Origin: Trichostrongylus colubriformis
Taxonomy: Eukaryota; Nematoda; Chromadorea; Rhabditida; Trichostrongylidae
NCBI GenBank assembly: GCA_963978905.1
Contig: OZ022261.1
Span: 1,799,992-1,863,991, forward strand
Direction: 5' to 3'
Length of the DNA stretch: 64,000 bases
Shown here: positions 12,701 to 42,280 of the stretch, in pieces
Layout of the letters: each line of letters opens with the position of its first letter
Position numbering within the stretch: the first letter of the stretch is position 1
Notes under the pieces: model-generated
What the model was told of the DNA's origin: nothing
Databases searched by the model: none
The model's input: the letters and a program-made list of their open reading frames with translations, nothing else
Program-made: the position numbers and the translations under genes

Positions 12701-14256
12701 GCTGGTGCAAGAATACCAACACCGTCCTCAATATTAATTCTCTCAAAGTTATCAGTTCTACTGCAGAGGTAAATAATACGCCTAATCATCAGCAGTAGAT
12801 AATGTCAAACGTCAAATCTGTTCGAATGACAACTCACAGAATGACCAATACAGAAAGATGTGTTGATTTTAACCTGATATACATACCAAATCATATCGTC
12901 GGAATGTGCTGAAATATGCTATGACGAAGAGTTGATTCAAATCTTTTTCGTTTTAACTCACCTTGACACGTTTCACTTTGACAAAAAGCCGTTCCAAGTA
13001 TAAATTCCATGAAGAGTTTCGCCCATTTAACTTCATTGTTTTTAACTACACAATATTCACCGTCTGAAGGTACATATCATTCTCATCAAAAATCATTTCA
13101 AAATAAAGTGCTTGAAATAGAGATTTGCAGTGTTTATGTGCCTGACACAAACCATAATCGGAGCAATATCTACAGGCATGTATTTGAAATTCAAGCTAAC
13201 TGTAACTCCCTCAGAGATCTGTTCTATTTCTCAATTAATTTTCGAACTGTAGCTTAATAGTTGCTTTTCCTTTGCGAGAGCGTAAAAGCTGTTGCCGTCC
13301 AAAGACTATGTAAACTTCGCGGGCTTGAATGCGAGCCGCAGAATCATATTTCTTTAGCGTCAATTCTTGCCTCTCTCGCTGAGCCACTTATCCACTCCGG
13401 GAGGAGGATGGGCGTTGTTATAGTAGGCCCATGATGTCGTGCCGTGAGCGGCGTAAGTGGTAGGCGCTTAAATAAAGGCACAGGACACGGCAATCGCTTC
13501 AACGCCAATTACGCAGGAGCCCCTAGCTTGCACGCACCGCGCCGCGGTGCGGAATCCCGACATAACGATGCACACCCCACGGTCCCACACTGGCGCCATC
13601 TAGCAGTCCATATTATGGCTGCGTTGCAAATGTGTTGATAATCAGTACAACAGAAGGAAAAAAGCTGGATATTTAAAATTGGAGCTATCAGGTGTCTCGC
13701 AAATTTCTCGCCGCCTTTTCCAACTACGCACGGTGCCCTCGTAATTTTCGCGAAAGCAACGATACAGGTCCACTACGTCCCCTAGATCATCACTATGCGT
13801 TCCCTAGATTCATCACTACCTTCACTTATTCTCCTTACTCTTTCAAAACATTAGATTGTTCATTACTATTCCGTAACTTAGTTAACCAAAGCATAGCTCT
13901 TGTGTGAATAACATTTCGTAGCATCGTAACAAACATGCCGAAAGATGGATAATTAGGAAACTGCATGTATCAGCAAATATTGCTTGTGCAAGCTCAAGCC
14001 GACGTCAGACTTCGCGATTTTGTGATGCCGCACTTTCACGCGCGATTCTGCAACCTTGAGATTCTGTAACGCGACAACGCAATATCGCGAAGCCTCGCGT
14101 CGGTCTCGAAACTAAGGCGTGACAAAACCAAAATCGAATCATGTAAAACCGGTAATTAATTACCCTGGACAGAAGACAAACGTCGAAGTGCAATAATTTT
14201 CTCGATAAGTTCTCCAACACATCCACATGCTCCACTGCTGTGCTTGTTAGAAATCG
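9707..14256 (-). CDS. KIAA0930 homologue (conserved protein of unknown function), 5' end incomplete
   Basis: Eleven exons join in phase on the minus strand, in transcript order: 14164-14256, 12962-13063, 12887-12908, 12562-12760, 12335-12415, 11698-11796, 10586-10726, 10437-10530, 10180-10271, 9951-10123 and 9707-9893 (TAG). They give 426 codons plus stop; the first exon is missing. Landmarks I recall from human KIAA0930 appear in the right order: NWEESVCLN, VTCAVCT, MDSKGE, a TYPKLYF..DAFEE block, GECVCVELVA, GSIRYDILKQVYD, EFVGMRGP, YAEMAV and near the C-terminus AYLTYITL. The vertebrate protein is about 400 residues, so this is nearly complete. It is soluble and its biochemical role is unknown. 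Weak points are the GTCCAT donor after exon six, the donors at 10436 and 9950, and exact ends of the last exon. A tiny 22-nt exon carries HSDDMI, matching the conserved DDM. It is transcribed divergently from abl-1. Confidence 0.85.
10957..11005. other. Perfect 20-bp hairpin inside an intron
   Basis: AGTGGGAGCATCCGAGCAGT (10957-10976) is followed by a 9-base loop and its exact reverse complement (10986-11005). It lies in the 971-bp intron between the sixth and seventh listed exons of the KIAA0930 homologue. Flanks do not extend the pairing. It is too short for a typical miRNA precursor; it could be the core of a small inverted-repeat element or a structured intronic RNA. Confidence 0.9.
11090..11190. 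repeat. Fragment of the CCCCTAGCTCGCACGC repeat family
   Basis: Shares CACCCCTAACTCGCACGCAT and a GGCGGAATTTT block with 13480-13590, and the same layout with 26160-26260, 42245-42280, 47660-47729 and 49960-50030. Non-coding. Only one end of the element is recognisable here. Confidence 0.6.
13480..13590. repeat. Second fragment of the CCCCTAGCTCGCACGC family
   Basis: Carries AGGAGCCCCTAGCTTGCACG, then GCACCGCGCCGCGGTGCGGA (itself palindromic), and ends CGATGCACACCCC. It parallels the copy at 11090-11190 over about 100 bases. Lies in the intron between the first two recognised exons of the KIAA0930 homologue. Confidence 0.6.
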
Positions 14257-17200
14257 CTGTAAAGAGCACATGAAAATAAAAATTCAGTACACCTAGCAGG
14301 AAAGGCACCTGCAGCAGTTTCTGTGTTGTTCCCAGAAGTGGCCAGGTCTTGAGTCGTGGACGGCAGCATTACTGCTGGCCGATAGATGAATGGTGATCAG
14401 ATTACAATAAGCAACATCACTAGGAGCAGAATTGAGCAGGCCTAAAACATCACCAATTTGTCTAATGCCATCTCACACAATACCTGATTCGTTTGTGCTC
14501 AGCAGTTCACTCCGCTAGGGGGAAGAGTAGGAACGAAAACAATAGATCACTGGTGACGGAGCCGAAGTCGCTACTGCGCGACGTCAAATTAGATGCACCG
14601 CTGTTGAACGTACACACAATCTTCCACATTTCACGCGCAACACTTCAAAGGGAGCCGTAATTTACAGCTTTTCCTACCTCGTTTTTGAAGCACGGGTTTT
14701 ATCTCGTTTTGTTTCTGAAGAAAAAACAATAAGGGTGTTCGGGAGATTAATTTATCCAGGAAAACCAGTACAAATACATGGACTTGGCAATATTATACCA
14801 TTTGGCAGCAGTTACTAATATTGTTAATGATTAAGGAAGAGGGGGGAAGGTCGTATTGAGGTGGCAATTTCTCTCGACACCTGGGAGTGCCCTGGCCATT
14901 ACCAGTCGGAACGATGGAAAATGGAAGCTGGACGAACTGGCAAAATATGCTAAATTGATTACCTTTTTCCTCATGAACACGTGGATGAAGAGGTGGGAAA
15001 TTTGACAAAATCAGACCAAGTAGGTTAATCGTCTCTCATGGCCCTGTAAACTTGAGTACAGTGGATTAGGGTGGAATACTTCACACCGTGGCGGCGAGAG
15101 GTGAGATGAGATGGGGGATGTTTAGAGCTAGTCACCACAGCACTTGTAGTCTGGAACCGTGATCTGTGGGGTGTGTATATGATCTATCGTGAATATGATG
15201 AGGTCACCCGAGCGTAACGGGCTACAAGAATGCGTCTCCAAGCAGTTCAATGCAAGCCTTTCGCACGTATCCCGTGTTCTATTGAATTTTGATCGGAGGG
15301 TTCTACAGCGTGAAACTTTAACGTCGAAAAACGAACTTCTTTCAGGAACAAAATTGTGTGCTTACTCTGCTAGTAAAGGTTTTCGAGAAAAAAGTCCTGT
15401 TTTGTCGCGTGAGGCCGCGGAAGTAATTTTAAAAAACACTTCCCAGCATAGTATTTCCTTACATCGAGATGCACCTGCACAGAGAAGAGATCACGCGCTT
15501 CCACGCGGCAATCGTCAAGAACACGATTCATATCTCCGGGGCTTACTTTGAATTACCTCGTTTGATAATTTAGCATAATTGGATGCCACTTACGCTTTCC
15601 ACGTAGGGTAGGGGGCTGAGCGTGCAGCTGCGTCAGAAATACATCTTATTTTACGTCGTAGTGTCGGCTCTGCGCGACGCTCGTGCAGAGTGATTTTGCT
15701 GTGAAAAATTTTCCTTATCATAATCCCTAGGTGTCTTCGTGCAACCTTATTCACTGAATGATCACCCTCATATCTCGTACAGATGTTCTATAAATGTTGA
15801 CCTTAATATGGAAGGATATGCGTTGGGGACGTAACAGACTCAGTTGTTTTTGTTGTATTGTGTACGTCATTGCCTTTGCTTTCTTCGCATTATTAGGTAG
15901 TACTTCTGGCAATAGTGTTGATCGTCTGCGATCCTTCCTTATGTGCATGTGCATCGAATGTTGCATAGACCGGTATTCGGTTGCGTTCATCGATCGGTAT
16001 CGCCCGATCGGAGAAGAATCCCCACTTCACGCAATCATTGGTCCATTGGTGATTCCTGGACGCTATTTGTCTGATGCATATTTGAAGTTCCGTTCGATTT
16101 CTTCATATCGATCATTAGATTGCCAAGACTATCATTTGGTCAAAAAAGTCCAGTTGAGATCTTTTGTAGTGGTTATTTGCGAAGACTATTGCGAATATGA
16201 CATCAGCTGGGCGCGGCACAAATTTATTTATTTTTTCTACGAATTCCAGGAAAGACTCGCAGATGGGGGTTCTCAGCAGCTTAATCACGAACATCACATT
16301 CATTTTGACACCATTTTGTTCTACTTTTTCCATGCAGGCGTTAGATAGCACTGGTGTTGAAAACAATTACAATACTCGAATTTGGAGTGTGATTAATCCC
16401 TTCATATGAATTTCTAACTTTTTCTGAAAAAATTGGTGAAGCTAAACTACGCCCAATGGCGCTGGTGCATCAGCATGTTTGTAGCGGGACATTTTAAAAA
16501 GCCCGGTGCCCAAGCTTGCTGTGGGTCATCTTGGCAACATCAAGCTTCTGTAAGCAAGCGTCGGTTTTTTATACTAATGCTGAGATGGTGGTGAGTGAAG
16601 GGAATCACGCTTGAAGGCTTAGTTAGGGAAGAGTTAAATTTATCAGTCGTTGCTGAAGATAGCACCGTGGTGAAGTGTGTATAGTTTCTAGGAGGGCTGT
16701 TCACTTCATGAAATATAAGCGAATGGTCACCTTCTAAAAATTCTCTGGAATCAGTTGTTCCTGGACGTTATCCAAGCGCTATTTTTCATGTCGAAATATA
16801 TTTTTTTTAATATCTACACGTTACTTATCTTTCTGTTTAGGCCTGAGGTCGACTCCAAAACAAGTCTTTTTTGTTACAGCTGCTGTCTTTTCCCTGAGGT
16901 CTGTTTCTTTCCTTTCTTTGTTTAGCCTTTTTTGTTAAATTCGTTTCCATGCTTACAACACCGGTACTTCGTTTGCATCTCGACATTTCTTTAACCAAAG
17001 ATTCTGTTCTCCCTCACGCAAGTTTCAAAAGACTGTACAGAACGATTCAACTACATCTGTTCTGGTTCACTTTGTACAGCGATATTTTGTTGGTAGAAAA
17101 TCTCGTGTTGGTATTTATTTTTTACTGGTTCATCATTGACACTCAGTGGGAACTTTTGGGGACTGTAATTGCGCTTTCGGCGGCTTGACCCTGTTGGGAA

Positions 17201-17599
17201 TGGAGGTCACTACTGCGCCGTTGTCATGAGTTTTTATTATATCGGGAGGCCCTTCGCAATAATTCACAAGTTTCGAATTAGTTGATGCAGCTTTTTGCAT
17301 AGAAAGACGTGCATACACTTTTTCCCTACGGCAACTGCTCGTTCCGAGACCTTTTTAGTTATGATAATTTGTTAAATTTTTATTTTGCAAAGTATCGTGC
17401 GCTGCTCGCGTGGAAATCTTTGTGCTGTGTGGTCAACTCCCAATTTAGTGCTTCCTTCGTAAAAGTTAGACAACTGATCTAGCTTGAAAACTTCCTCATT
17501 TGTGAATCAGTGCTACCTCATTGTAAACCCGAAATTACTTTGCAGCGACTGCTCTGTGGCTGTACCTGCGCTCCATGCTATCGGAAATAAGCTTCAAAC
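14257..17599. other. Divergent intergenic region between KIAA0930 homologue and abl-1
   Basis: It should hold both promoters and the missing first exon of the minus-strand gene. A candidate lies at 14963-15035 (minus): donor AAAAAG|GTAATC in the phase required by the exon at 14256, coding ..RVHEEK, but no in-frame ATG was found. Two plus-strand ORFs, 15189-15551 (120 codons) and 15794-16348 (184 codons), have no recognisable domain or splice context and are probably chance. No TATA box could be assigned with confidence. Confidence 0.45.
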
Positions 17600-36144
<18,545 letters not shown>

Positions 36145-36529
36145 GAAATCGAGGTATGACATCGGCATAATGGTGAAACGTGCGCTTGTGTGACGTAAAT
36201 CAAGGCAGCAAGTTCAATCTTTGAACGCTCTTGATTTTCTTTTGTTCTCCTCTCAGAATGAAATCGGTTCACTTTAAAAGTAGAATTACTTTCTGTGTAA
36301 TCAGTACGAAATTTGTGGTTCAATATTGTCGAAATTCTGTCGCTACGCTTTCAACATTGGAAACCGCGACAGTATGATTTCTCATTATGTCATCCTGTTT
36401 CGTCATGGTGATGAGCTCATCCTATCCTACGCTTGTTGAACTTTCATTGCCGCCCTCATTTTTTGTTTTTATCCAAACTTCGGAGGGCAGGAGTATTCCC
36501 GTATCCAAGATACAGTAACATCTTAGCTG

Positions 36530-36720
36530 TTAAAGAGGTCACTTGGGCCCCCTCTTAGAATTAGCATTAAAGGAACCGGAAGGGGGTGCAAAACAAGAGG
36601 AAGATGCAAAGAAATGAGCGTTTTGAAATGAACACTCGAGGTTAGAAGCGATAATAGGCGAAAAAACCCGGACTCAAAAGCGCGACGCTGCGGTGTGTAT
36701 TCGCATCTCATTCGCATCAG
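36530..36720. repeat. Diverged repeat, inverse copy of 57220-57400
   Basis: The reverse complement of this stretch shares GAGTCCGGGTTT, TCGCTT.TAACCTCGA and ACCCCCTTCCGGTTCCTT with 57240-57400. The end sequence AAAGGAACCGGAAGG is reminiscent of the GACACCGGAAG family, so they may be distantly related. Non-coding. Confidence 0.6.
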
Positions 36721-37312
36721 CGCATCCAGTCCGAGTTGTCCGCTGTAGGAGACGGGCCCCGGGCCAACATTACTTGTAGCACCTGACTCCCAGCGCAGTG
36801 GAATGGCCATTCCCAACTACATTAGCATTCATGTAAGACATCTAGAAACATATAAGAAAGAACAAAGTAAAAAGTAAAGGAAAAAAAAACAAATTTATAA
36901 TAGAAACATCTTCTTTTGGCACTATGCCAAGGCGTCAAATTGGCAGTTTGTGCAATGGGGGCCACTTAAGCTCGTCCACACTACGTCTGTTCTGCCGTAA
37001 GCCAAAATTACCCCCTTCTGGTGTCTTTAAATAACAGATGAGAGTACCACTTTTCCATGAGCACATTCAAAACACCCTTGTAGACCCTTCCTTTCCGGTG
37101 GGTTATCGCATTCGTTGGAGATACCGCCTAAGACTCTAGTCAATTTTGGAATCTCGTAGGCATCACCGGCACACGGCAAGAGAATCAAAAAAGAGGTAGC
37201 AGTAAGGGTGCGATCTTATCAGCTGCAGACCGACTGTACCTTCGAAAGGGAGTTGTTTACTCTGATTATCGCGTGATGTGCCTTTGAAGTTCTCAACGCA
37301 ACACCATTTTGA

Positions 37313-37599
37313 TGGGGTGTGTGCACTTATGACGGAAAATCGCTTCGCGGCGTCGCACTCGCGGCGCCATCAGCACGACTTGCCAAATCGATTGCCCTTG
37401 GGAACCCGGCAGAGAGTGGCTGCGTCACCTCTGCACCTCCACCCATGCCACAGTACCTCCTGCACCCATGCCACCCTGTCTCCACCCATGCCACACTGCC
37501 TCGCTTGAAGGCTGCCATGCCCTGCCACTGGTACTCGCACCCGCCGAGCCGCTCGCCGCGGGCGACCACGCGATTTTCCGTCATAAGTGCGCACGCCCA
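37313..37599. repeat. MITE with internal minisatellite, third copy
   Basis: Ends TGGGGTGTGTGCACTTATGA and TCATAAGTGCGCACGCCCA pair and continue through CGGAAAATCGC/GCGATTTTCCG. Inside are three CACCCATGCCAC units. It is the downstream relative of 31509-31797. Confidence 0.85.
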
Positions 37600-38029
37600 T
37601 GTTGATGTCTTCCTCAGAAGCGGAATAAGGGGTGACGTATAAGTGTTCCGATCAGTCTTCCGTGAGGACGGGTCAACAGTGTTGCGTAGCGGGCAATCCT
37701 CTATGGGAATAGCGGAATTACATTCTCATGGGACTAAAACTTTATATTACGGATCGTTACAGGGACTACTTTCCACCTTTTCTATAGACGATACCTGCAA
37801 TTGAACTGAGCGGAAGATGTCACAACTTGTAAAGTAGTAAAGCTAGTAGTAAAGTAGTAAAGCTATTTAAGTTGTAAATATTCGACTTTAACACATATTT
37901 AACTTCAGCAAATTGTCTTTATTCTTTGGCCTTTATCTTTGGTATAAGTAGACCAGCAGACCAGCTAGGTAGCGTAGGTAGAAATCACTGGTAAATCAAC
38001 AGTCTCGCGAAGTGAACTCACTCATGGGT

Positions 38030-38280
38030 GACCTGATCCCACACTAATCACCGGAAGACTATACACACCCAGGTGCATTCGCGCGGCCGCGTGTGACGCG
38101 CGACGCGTGGTCTGCAAGCAAGGAGCGCCGTGTATAGTGGTTGGGTCCCGAGGCGGTTGCGCCGAAGAAGGCGTTGTACACCGTCATTGTTCCAGGACCG
38201 AACTACAACGGTACCACTAGCTCGCAGTCGGACACCGCGACGAGGATTTTCTGTCTTAGTCGCATTCACCTTTACCACGT
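38030..38280. repeat. GC-rich repeat, diverged member of the CCCCTAGCTCGCACGC family
   Basis: The right part reads ACTAGCTCGCAGTCGG, then GAGGATTTTCTGTCTTAGT, parallel to 47660-47729 and 26160-26260. The left part is rich in GCGCGGCCGCGTGTGACGCG. Boundaries are approximate and clean inverted ends were not found. Confidence 0.5.
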
Positions 38281-38525
38281 TTTCATGCTTGTACTGGGGC
38301 TACTATTTCCTCGGAGATACGTGCCGCAGCAATGCTGCTATTCCCTGAACTGATATTTCATCTAGATTAGCTAAGTGTGCAGTGTCATCAGTCTCTGGTT
38401 TAAGAGCGCTCGATAATCCGTACGACAGCGCAAAAATGGCTGTCTCCCCCAACTACATAGGCACCTCAAAACTACGGTGGCACGCGATCAATTAATTTCA
38501 TTCAGGTGCTGATGTATTTGAGTGC

Positions 38526-38660
38526 ACAGTCCAGCTCCCGAAGGCTAGCAGGGCGTGGTCTACAGACTTGGGTGAGAATGTGTGGCGGGGTGAGAGAGAT
38601 CGATACACGTCCATCCAAGTCCGTAGGCCTCGCCCTGCCAGCCGTCGAGAAATGGACTGT
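38526..38660. repeat. MITE with roughly 55-bp inverted arms
   Basis: ACAGTCCA..GGCTAGCAGGGCG..CTACAGACTTGG on the left pairs with CCAAGTCCGTAG..CGCCCTGCCAGCC..TGGACTGT on the right. A short spacer (about 25 bp) lies between. No coding content. Confidence 0.78.
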
Positions 38661-40454
38661 AAGGGCTCCCTCTCGATATGTCATTAGTTTGATGCACGGT
38701 GTTGATCATGTGCTATACCGTTACCCCAAACTGTTTTTTGAATGAGCATGTTTTTCGTGCCTACTCCTTGTTTTGATGTTGCATATGACGAGTTTTGACG
38801 AGGTAATTATTTCAATTACCTTAAGTGAGAGGCGAGATAATTATTTTAATTACGACTATACAGATAGGTGAATAATAATTACGAAAAAGATGTTATTCCA
38901 GTAGTATCTAGGAGAAACAGTATTTTTAGTTTCGTATCTTATTTTAATGGTTCCTGGAAAGCTAAAAACGTTCGCCTCAAGTCATCTTCTAATTTTTTTA
39001 CAGCCAAAGCAATTTGTACGTACGATGATTGTGGCGCACCTTAATCCTCCTGTTTAGGTCTTCTTGTTACAGGTGCTCTTCGCAGTGTCAGTCAACGGCC
39101 TGCGAGCAGTCATCCATCCTTCCTTTAATGAGCTGGTAATGGCAAGAGGTAGACGTTCTAACGGATCAAGCACTTATTGTTGAATTAGCTGTCTGCCTTA
39201 CTGTCTTCTGTAGACGTTTCGTCTCCTTGCTAGTTACAATTTTTATGAAATAATTCCCCTCAACACTTAACACTGAGAAGTGGTTTCTCTAGGCAGAAAT
39301 GTATTTTTAGTTTCGTGTCTTATTTTCAATTGTCCTGGAGGGCTAAAAACGTTTCGCTTTGAGCCATTCTCGAACATGTCAAACTCCGGAGAAGATGCCG
39401 TCAGTGAAATATGCTCTGAAGTTGAAATTTGTTGAAATTTGAACTCGAGAACTATCGAAACGGTCTAAACCTTTGATTTATGCTTCTCCGAATTTGTGGA
39501 TATTTGGGACTCTAAATTTTGCATGAGATTCTAAATGGGGAAAGTTGACGACACCGTGATGACCACAGACATCGCATCCAGTGGGAGGGGTTTAATACGC
39601 GTTCAAAAATGACGCTGAAGTATTAGGAGAGAGCAAATGTTTTGGACCACTGGATTTCACAACCAAATACCCTTTTTGTTTGATTATTTTGGTCAATCCT
39701 TACGAACACCGTGGTGTTCGGGACAATTTAATCCGGAAGGATTGTAGTTTCACTTGAAAATTCGTGCTTTCTCAGACTACGCATAAAACCATTCGGAATC
39801 AATGCAAAGTATTTTAAACATATGTAATATATTAACTGTGGAAAAAACTGTTTCACTTAAAACATCGAAATATTCCAAGTCTAATTTAAAAATTCCCGAT
39901 TGTGATTGCTTTTGACTTTCTTCCAAGCTGTCGAATGAATTTGTGGCTTATCTGGCCTTTAAATGTTCCCTGTAGAATTTCTTGTATTGGTACTTCTGTT
40001 TTCATTTAGTATAGTACAATACTGCAATGTGTGTATTTACTTATAGAATAGCTACTACAATCATGATGCATCAGTAAACTTTCCATTTGACTCTACACTA
40101 CTTTCATTTGTCGTTTCACATGTACGTAAATCAAAAAGTCACTTTCTTTCTATTGTGTTCTGTGCTGACGTGTATCATTTTCAATACGCCTTTCTGCTGA
40201 GCGTACTGTATTGTGTGAGGCATTCGTAATAAAAAGTACAGATCTCTCTCTTTTGTATATATTCTATGCAACATAACTGTTATGCTGCTCACTATTGGAA
40301 TCTCTGTTTTGTGGTCGTAAGATCGGCCGGCTGCGCGTGTGTACCCTTATCTCAATATTTCGCAGCGTATAGCGTGCGGGCTGGGGCGCCGGATGTGGTT
40401 GGGTGCTAAAGTGCTCACGCAGTTATGCGAACTGCATCATATATACTTGACGTG

Positions 40455-40628
40455 TATGGCGTCTATACTATGCGGTGCCGGCATCAGGGCGTAGCTGCGT
40501 GCCTCTGCGTCTCTGCTTATCCCACCCTTCCTCCTTGCTTGCGTCGTCTTTGCACCTCCCTCGTGACACTCTACTTCGCTGCTTGGGAACGCAGCCAAGC
40601 CTTGCCTGTGCTGAGTAAGAACGCCATC
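40455..40628. repeat. Diverged AGGCCGC-family MITE
   Basis: The interior (TGCGGTGCCGGCATCAGGGC, GTGCCTCTGCGTCTCTGCTT, CTACTTCGCTGCTTGGG) is the same as in the copies at 43971 and 57958. The ends have decayed to TATGGCGTCTATACT / AGTAAGAACGCCAT. Confidence 0.65.
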
Positions 40629-41609
40629 AGCTCGCATGATCGCATGCCGCAGGCTGCGGTAAGAATATTTTGACATAATGGCTCGCAGACCTCCCTGAAT
40701 TTCGAATGTGGAACTTTAAACGGTAATTGTTAGGTGGTGAGCTAAGTTTCATCTAGGCACGTATTTTTTTTAGGATTCTGCAGCGCAGTGTTAGGACGCG
40801 CATATCGGCAATGACCAGGCAAGGTCGAGCATGCATTGTGAGAATTTTAAGAAACACAGAAACACGACCCCCCCCCCTCTTCCTCATCAATCCAGCTTAC
40901 TGAACGACTCCCTATTTTTCGTCAATAGACTGCGGTTATGACTATGAAATGAAGGTCGTCAGTCGATAACCATGGTACTACTACCTCATGTAAAGGATGC
41001 AAAGTATGTCTATCGATCGACAACCTTTGTATACTTGTCTAGGAAGCCGCTCAGTCCTCCAAAATCACTAAAAACAAGCAGTCAGGTGACTGAAGATTCC
41101 TCTACACTTTCCTCCCAAAATAAGATCCCATTTTCCCATGCCGAGCATATGATTCTCTTTCCCACGTCGAAAGAGTACGACCTGAATACGGCCCCGATCC
41201 TGAGCATTCCTCAACCATTGCTTGACCCTAACAATTGCTTATTGCGCCAAGTACAGTGGGAGGGCACGGTCATTTGGTGAATTGACACAGCTAGCGAACA
41301 GAGTATGCAACCGGCTCCCTACAGAGGACGCCACCGCTCACTATGTGGGGCCAAATAAGGTTTGTAAAAGGTTTATGACTGTAAATTCGTAATCCTCTTC
41401 ACAGATAACAACGATACTTCATTCTGCTTAATATTGAAACAGTGTCTGAATCATAACCTCTCATATTGTACTTTATTTTGGGTATCAACTTCGAAAATAA
41501 CGCTTTCGAAGAGGGTAGACAATTATGGGACCGGTGTACCAGTGGTGTTTCCGGAGTGGCTTGGTGAAGTTGTGGATGCAAGAAATCAGCTACGACCCAA
41601 ACACAAACA

Positions 41610-41936
41610 TTATCCGAATCGAACGGAAGATGCCCAACTGCTTGCTCGTTTTCCAAATCTCACTTGATTTGCCCATCGCTTGTGATAGGGGCCATGAAGG
41701 TGAGGCTGAAATGCGGTTGTTCTATTTTACACATTTACCTCAATGAAAAGTTCGCTTTATGATCTGAGATGATCCCCTGCTTATGTAGTATTAAACGTAT
41801 AGTTCACAGAAAGTAGATTCTCATTAGGGTTATTGATTTACCGCTAATTCCCTCCTCATTGGCATTATTATCTTACAAGGAGGTGGAGCGCAGAAGAGAA
41901 AAGTACATTGCTTAGGAGGAAAATCAGCTCTATCAT
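41610..41936 (-). CDS. flp-19: FMRFamide-like neuropeptide precursor FLP-19
   Basis: Two minus-strand exons: 41877-41936 (ATG) and 41610-41705 (TAA), donor CTT|GTAAGA and acceptor gcatttcag, phase 0. The 51-residue product starts with a hydrophobic secretion signal (MIELIFLLSNVLFSSALHLL). After a short spacer ending in KR comes WANQVRFGKR, then ASSWASSVRFG and the stop. Cleavage at KR and glycine amidation would give WANQVRF-amide and ASSWASSVRF-amide. C. elegans FLP-19 gives WANQVRF-amide and ASWASSVRF-amide (from memory), so the assignment is strong. The precursor is very short; a middle exon in the 171-bp intron cannot be fully excluded. Peptides of this class act on neuronal G-protein-coupled receptors. 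Confidence 0.93.
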
Positions 41937-42173
41937 CTTTCCGTCCGGATATTCATTAGTTTTTGGAAAAGAATTTGCAGCGTGATGATATTTCTTGAAT
42001 CGGAGCCTTTTCGAGTTTTCAATGGACGTATCAAGATACATTTGATGAAAATATACAGAATTAGATTTTCAAAAAAACATACTAGAGTGCAGTAAGAGAG
42101 AGATTTTCTCGAGCTCCCAGTAGTAGACCAATTCGTTCAGGTGTGAATCGTTAAGGGAGGATTTCATAACGCA

Positions 42174-42280
42174 GCGTGCGGCGCGATGCATGCCGGTTAG
42201 GGGCGCCGTACGCAGTTAGGTCCCGAGGCGATGGCGTACGTACGACGCCCCTAGTTCATACGCATCCCGGCGCACGCCGC
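42174..42280. repeat. GC-rich inverted repeat
   Basis: GCGTGCGGCGCGATGCATGC..TTAGGGGCGCCGTACG pairs with CGTACGACGCCCCTA..GCATCCCGGCGCACGCCGC. Length about 107 bp. It shares the CGCCCCTAG core with the 13480 and 26160 repeats. Confidence 0.65.

Larger units (their letters stand above)
36145..41609. other. Intergenic region between abl-1 and flp-19
   Basis: The abl-1 3' UTR must begin here; no AATAAA was assigned. It holds the repeats listed separately plus AT-rich DNA (38760-40400). One exon-like segment, 39073-39135, has ttacag before it and GTAATG after it, 21 codons beginning VLFAVSVNGLRAVIHP. The minus strand of the same bases also offers an acceptor and short ORF, so it stays undecided. 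The 102-codon plus ORF at 40972-41280 has no support beyond length. Confidence 0.45.

Noticed and set aside
12435..12737. 100-codon plus-strand ORF
   Set aside because: Antisense to KIAA0930-homologue exons with strong minus-strand splice sites.
15189..15551. 120-codon plus-strand ORF
   Set aside because: Protein-like in places but with no homologue or exon context; possibly chance in a region expected to hold promoters.
15794..16348. 184-codon plus-strand ORF
   Set aside because: No recognisable motif, no Kozak or splice support, and several other frames are also partly open. Kept only as a note in the intergenic entry.
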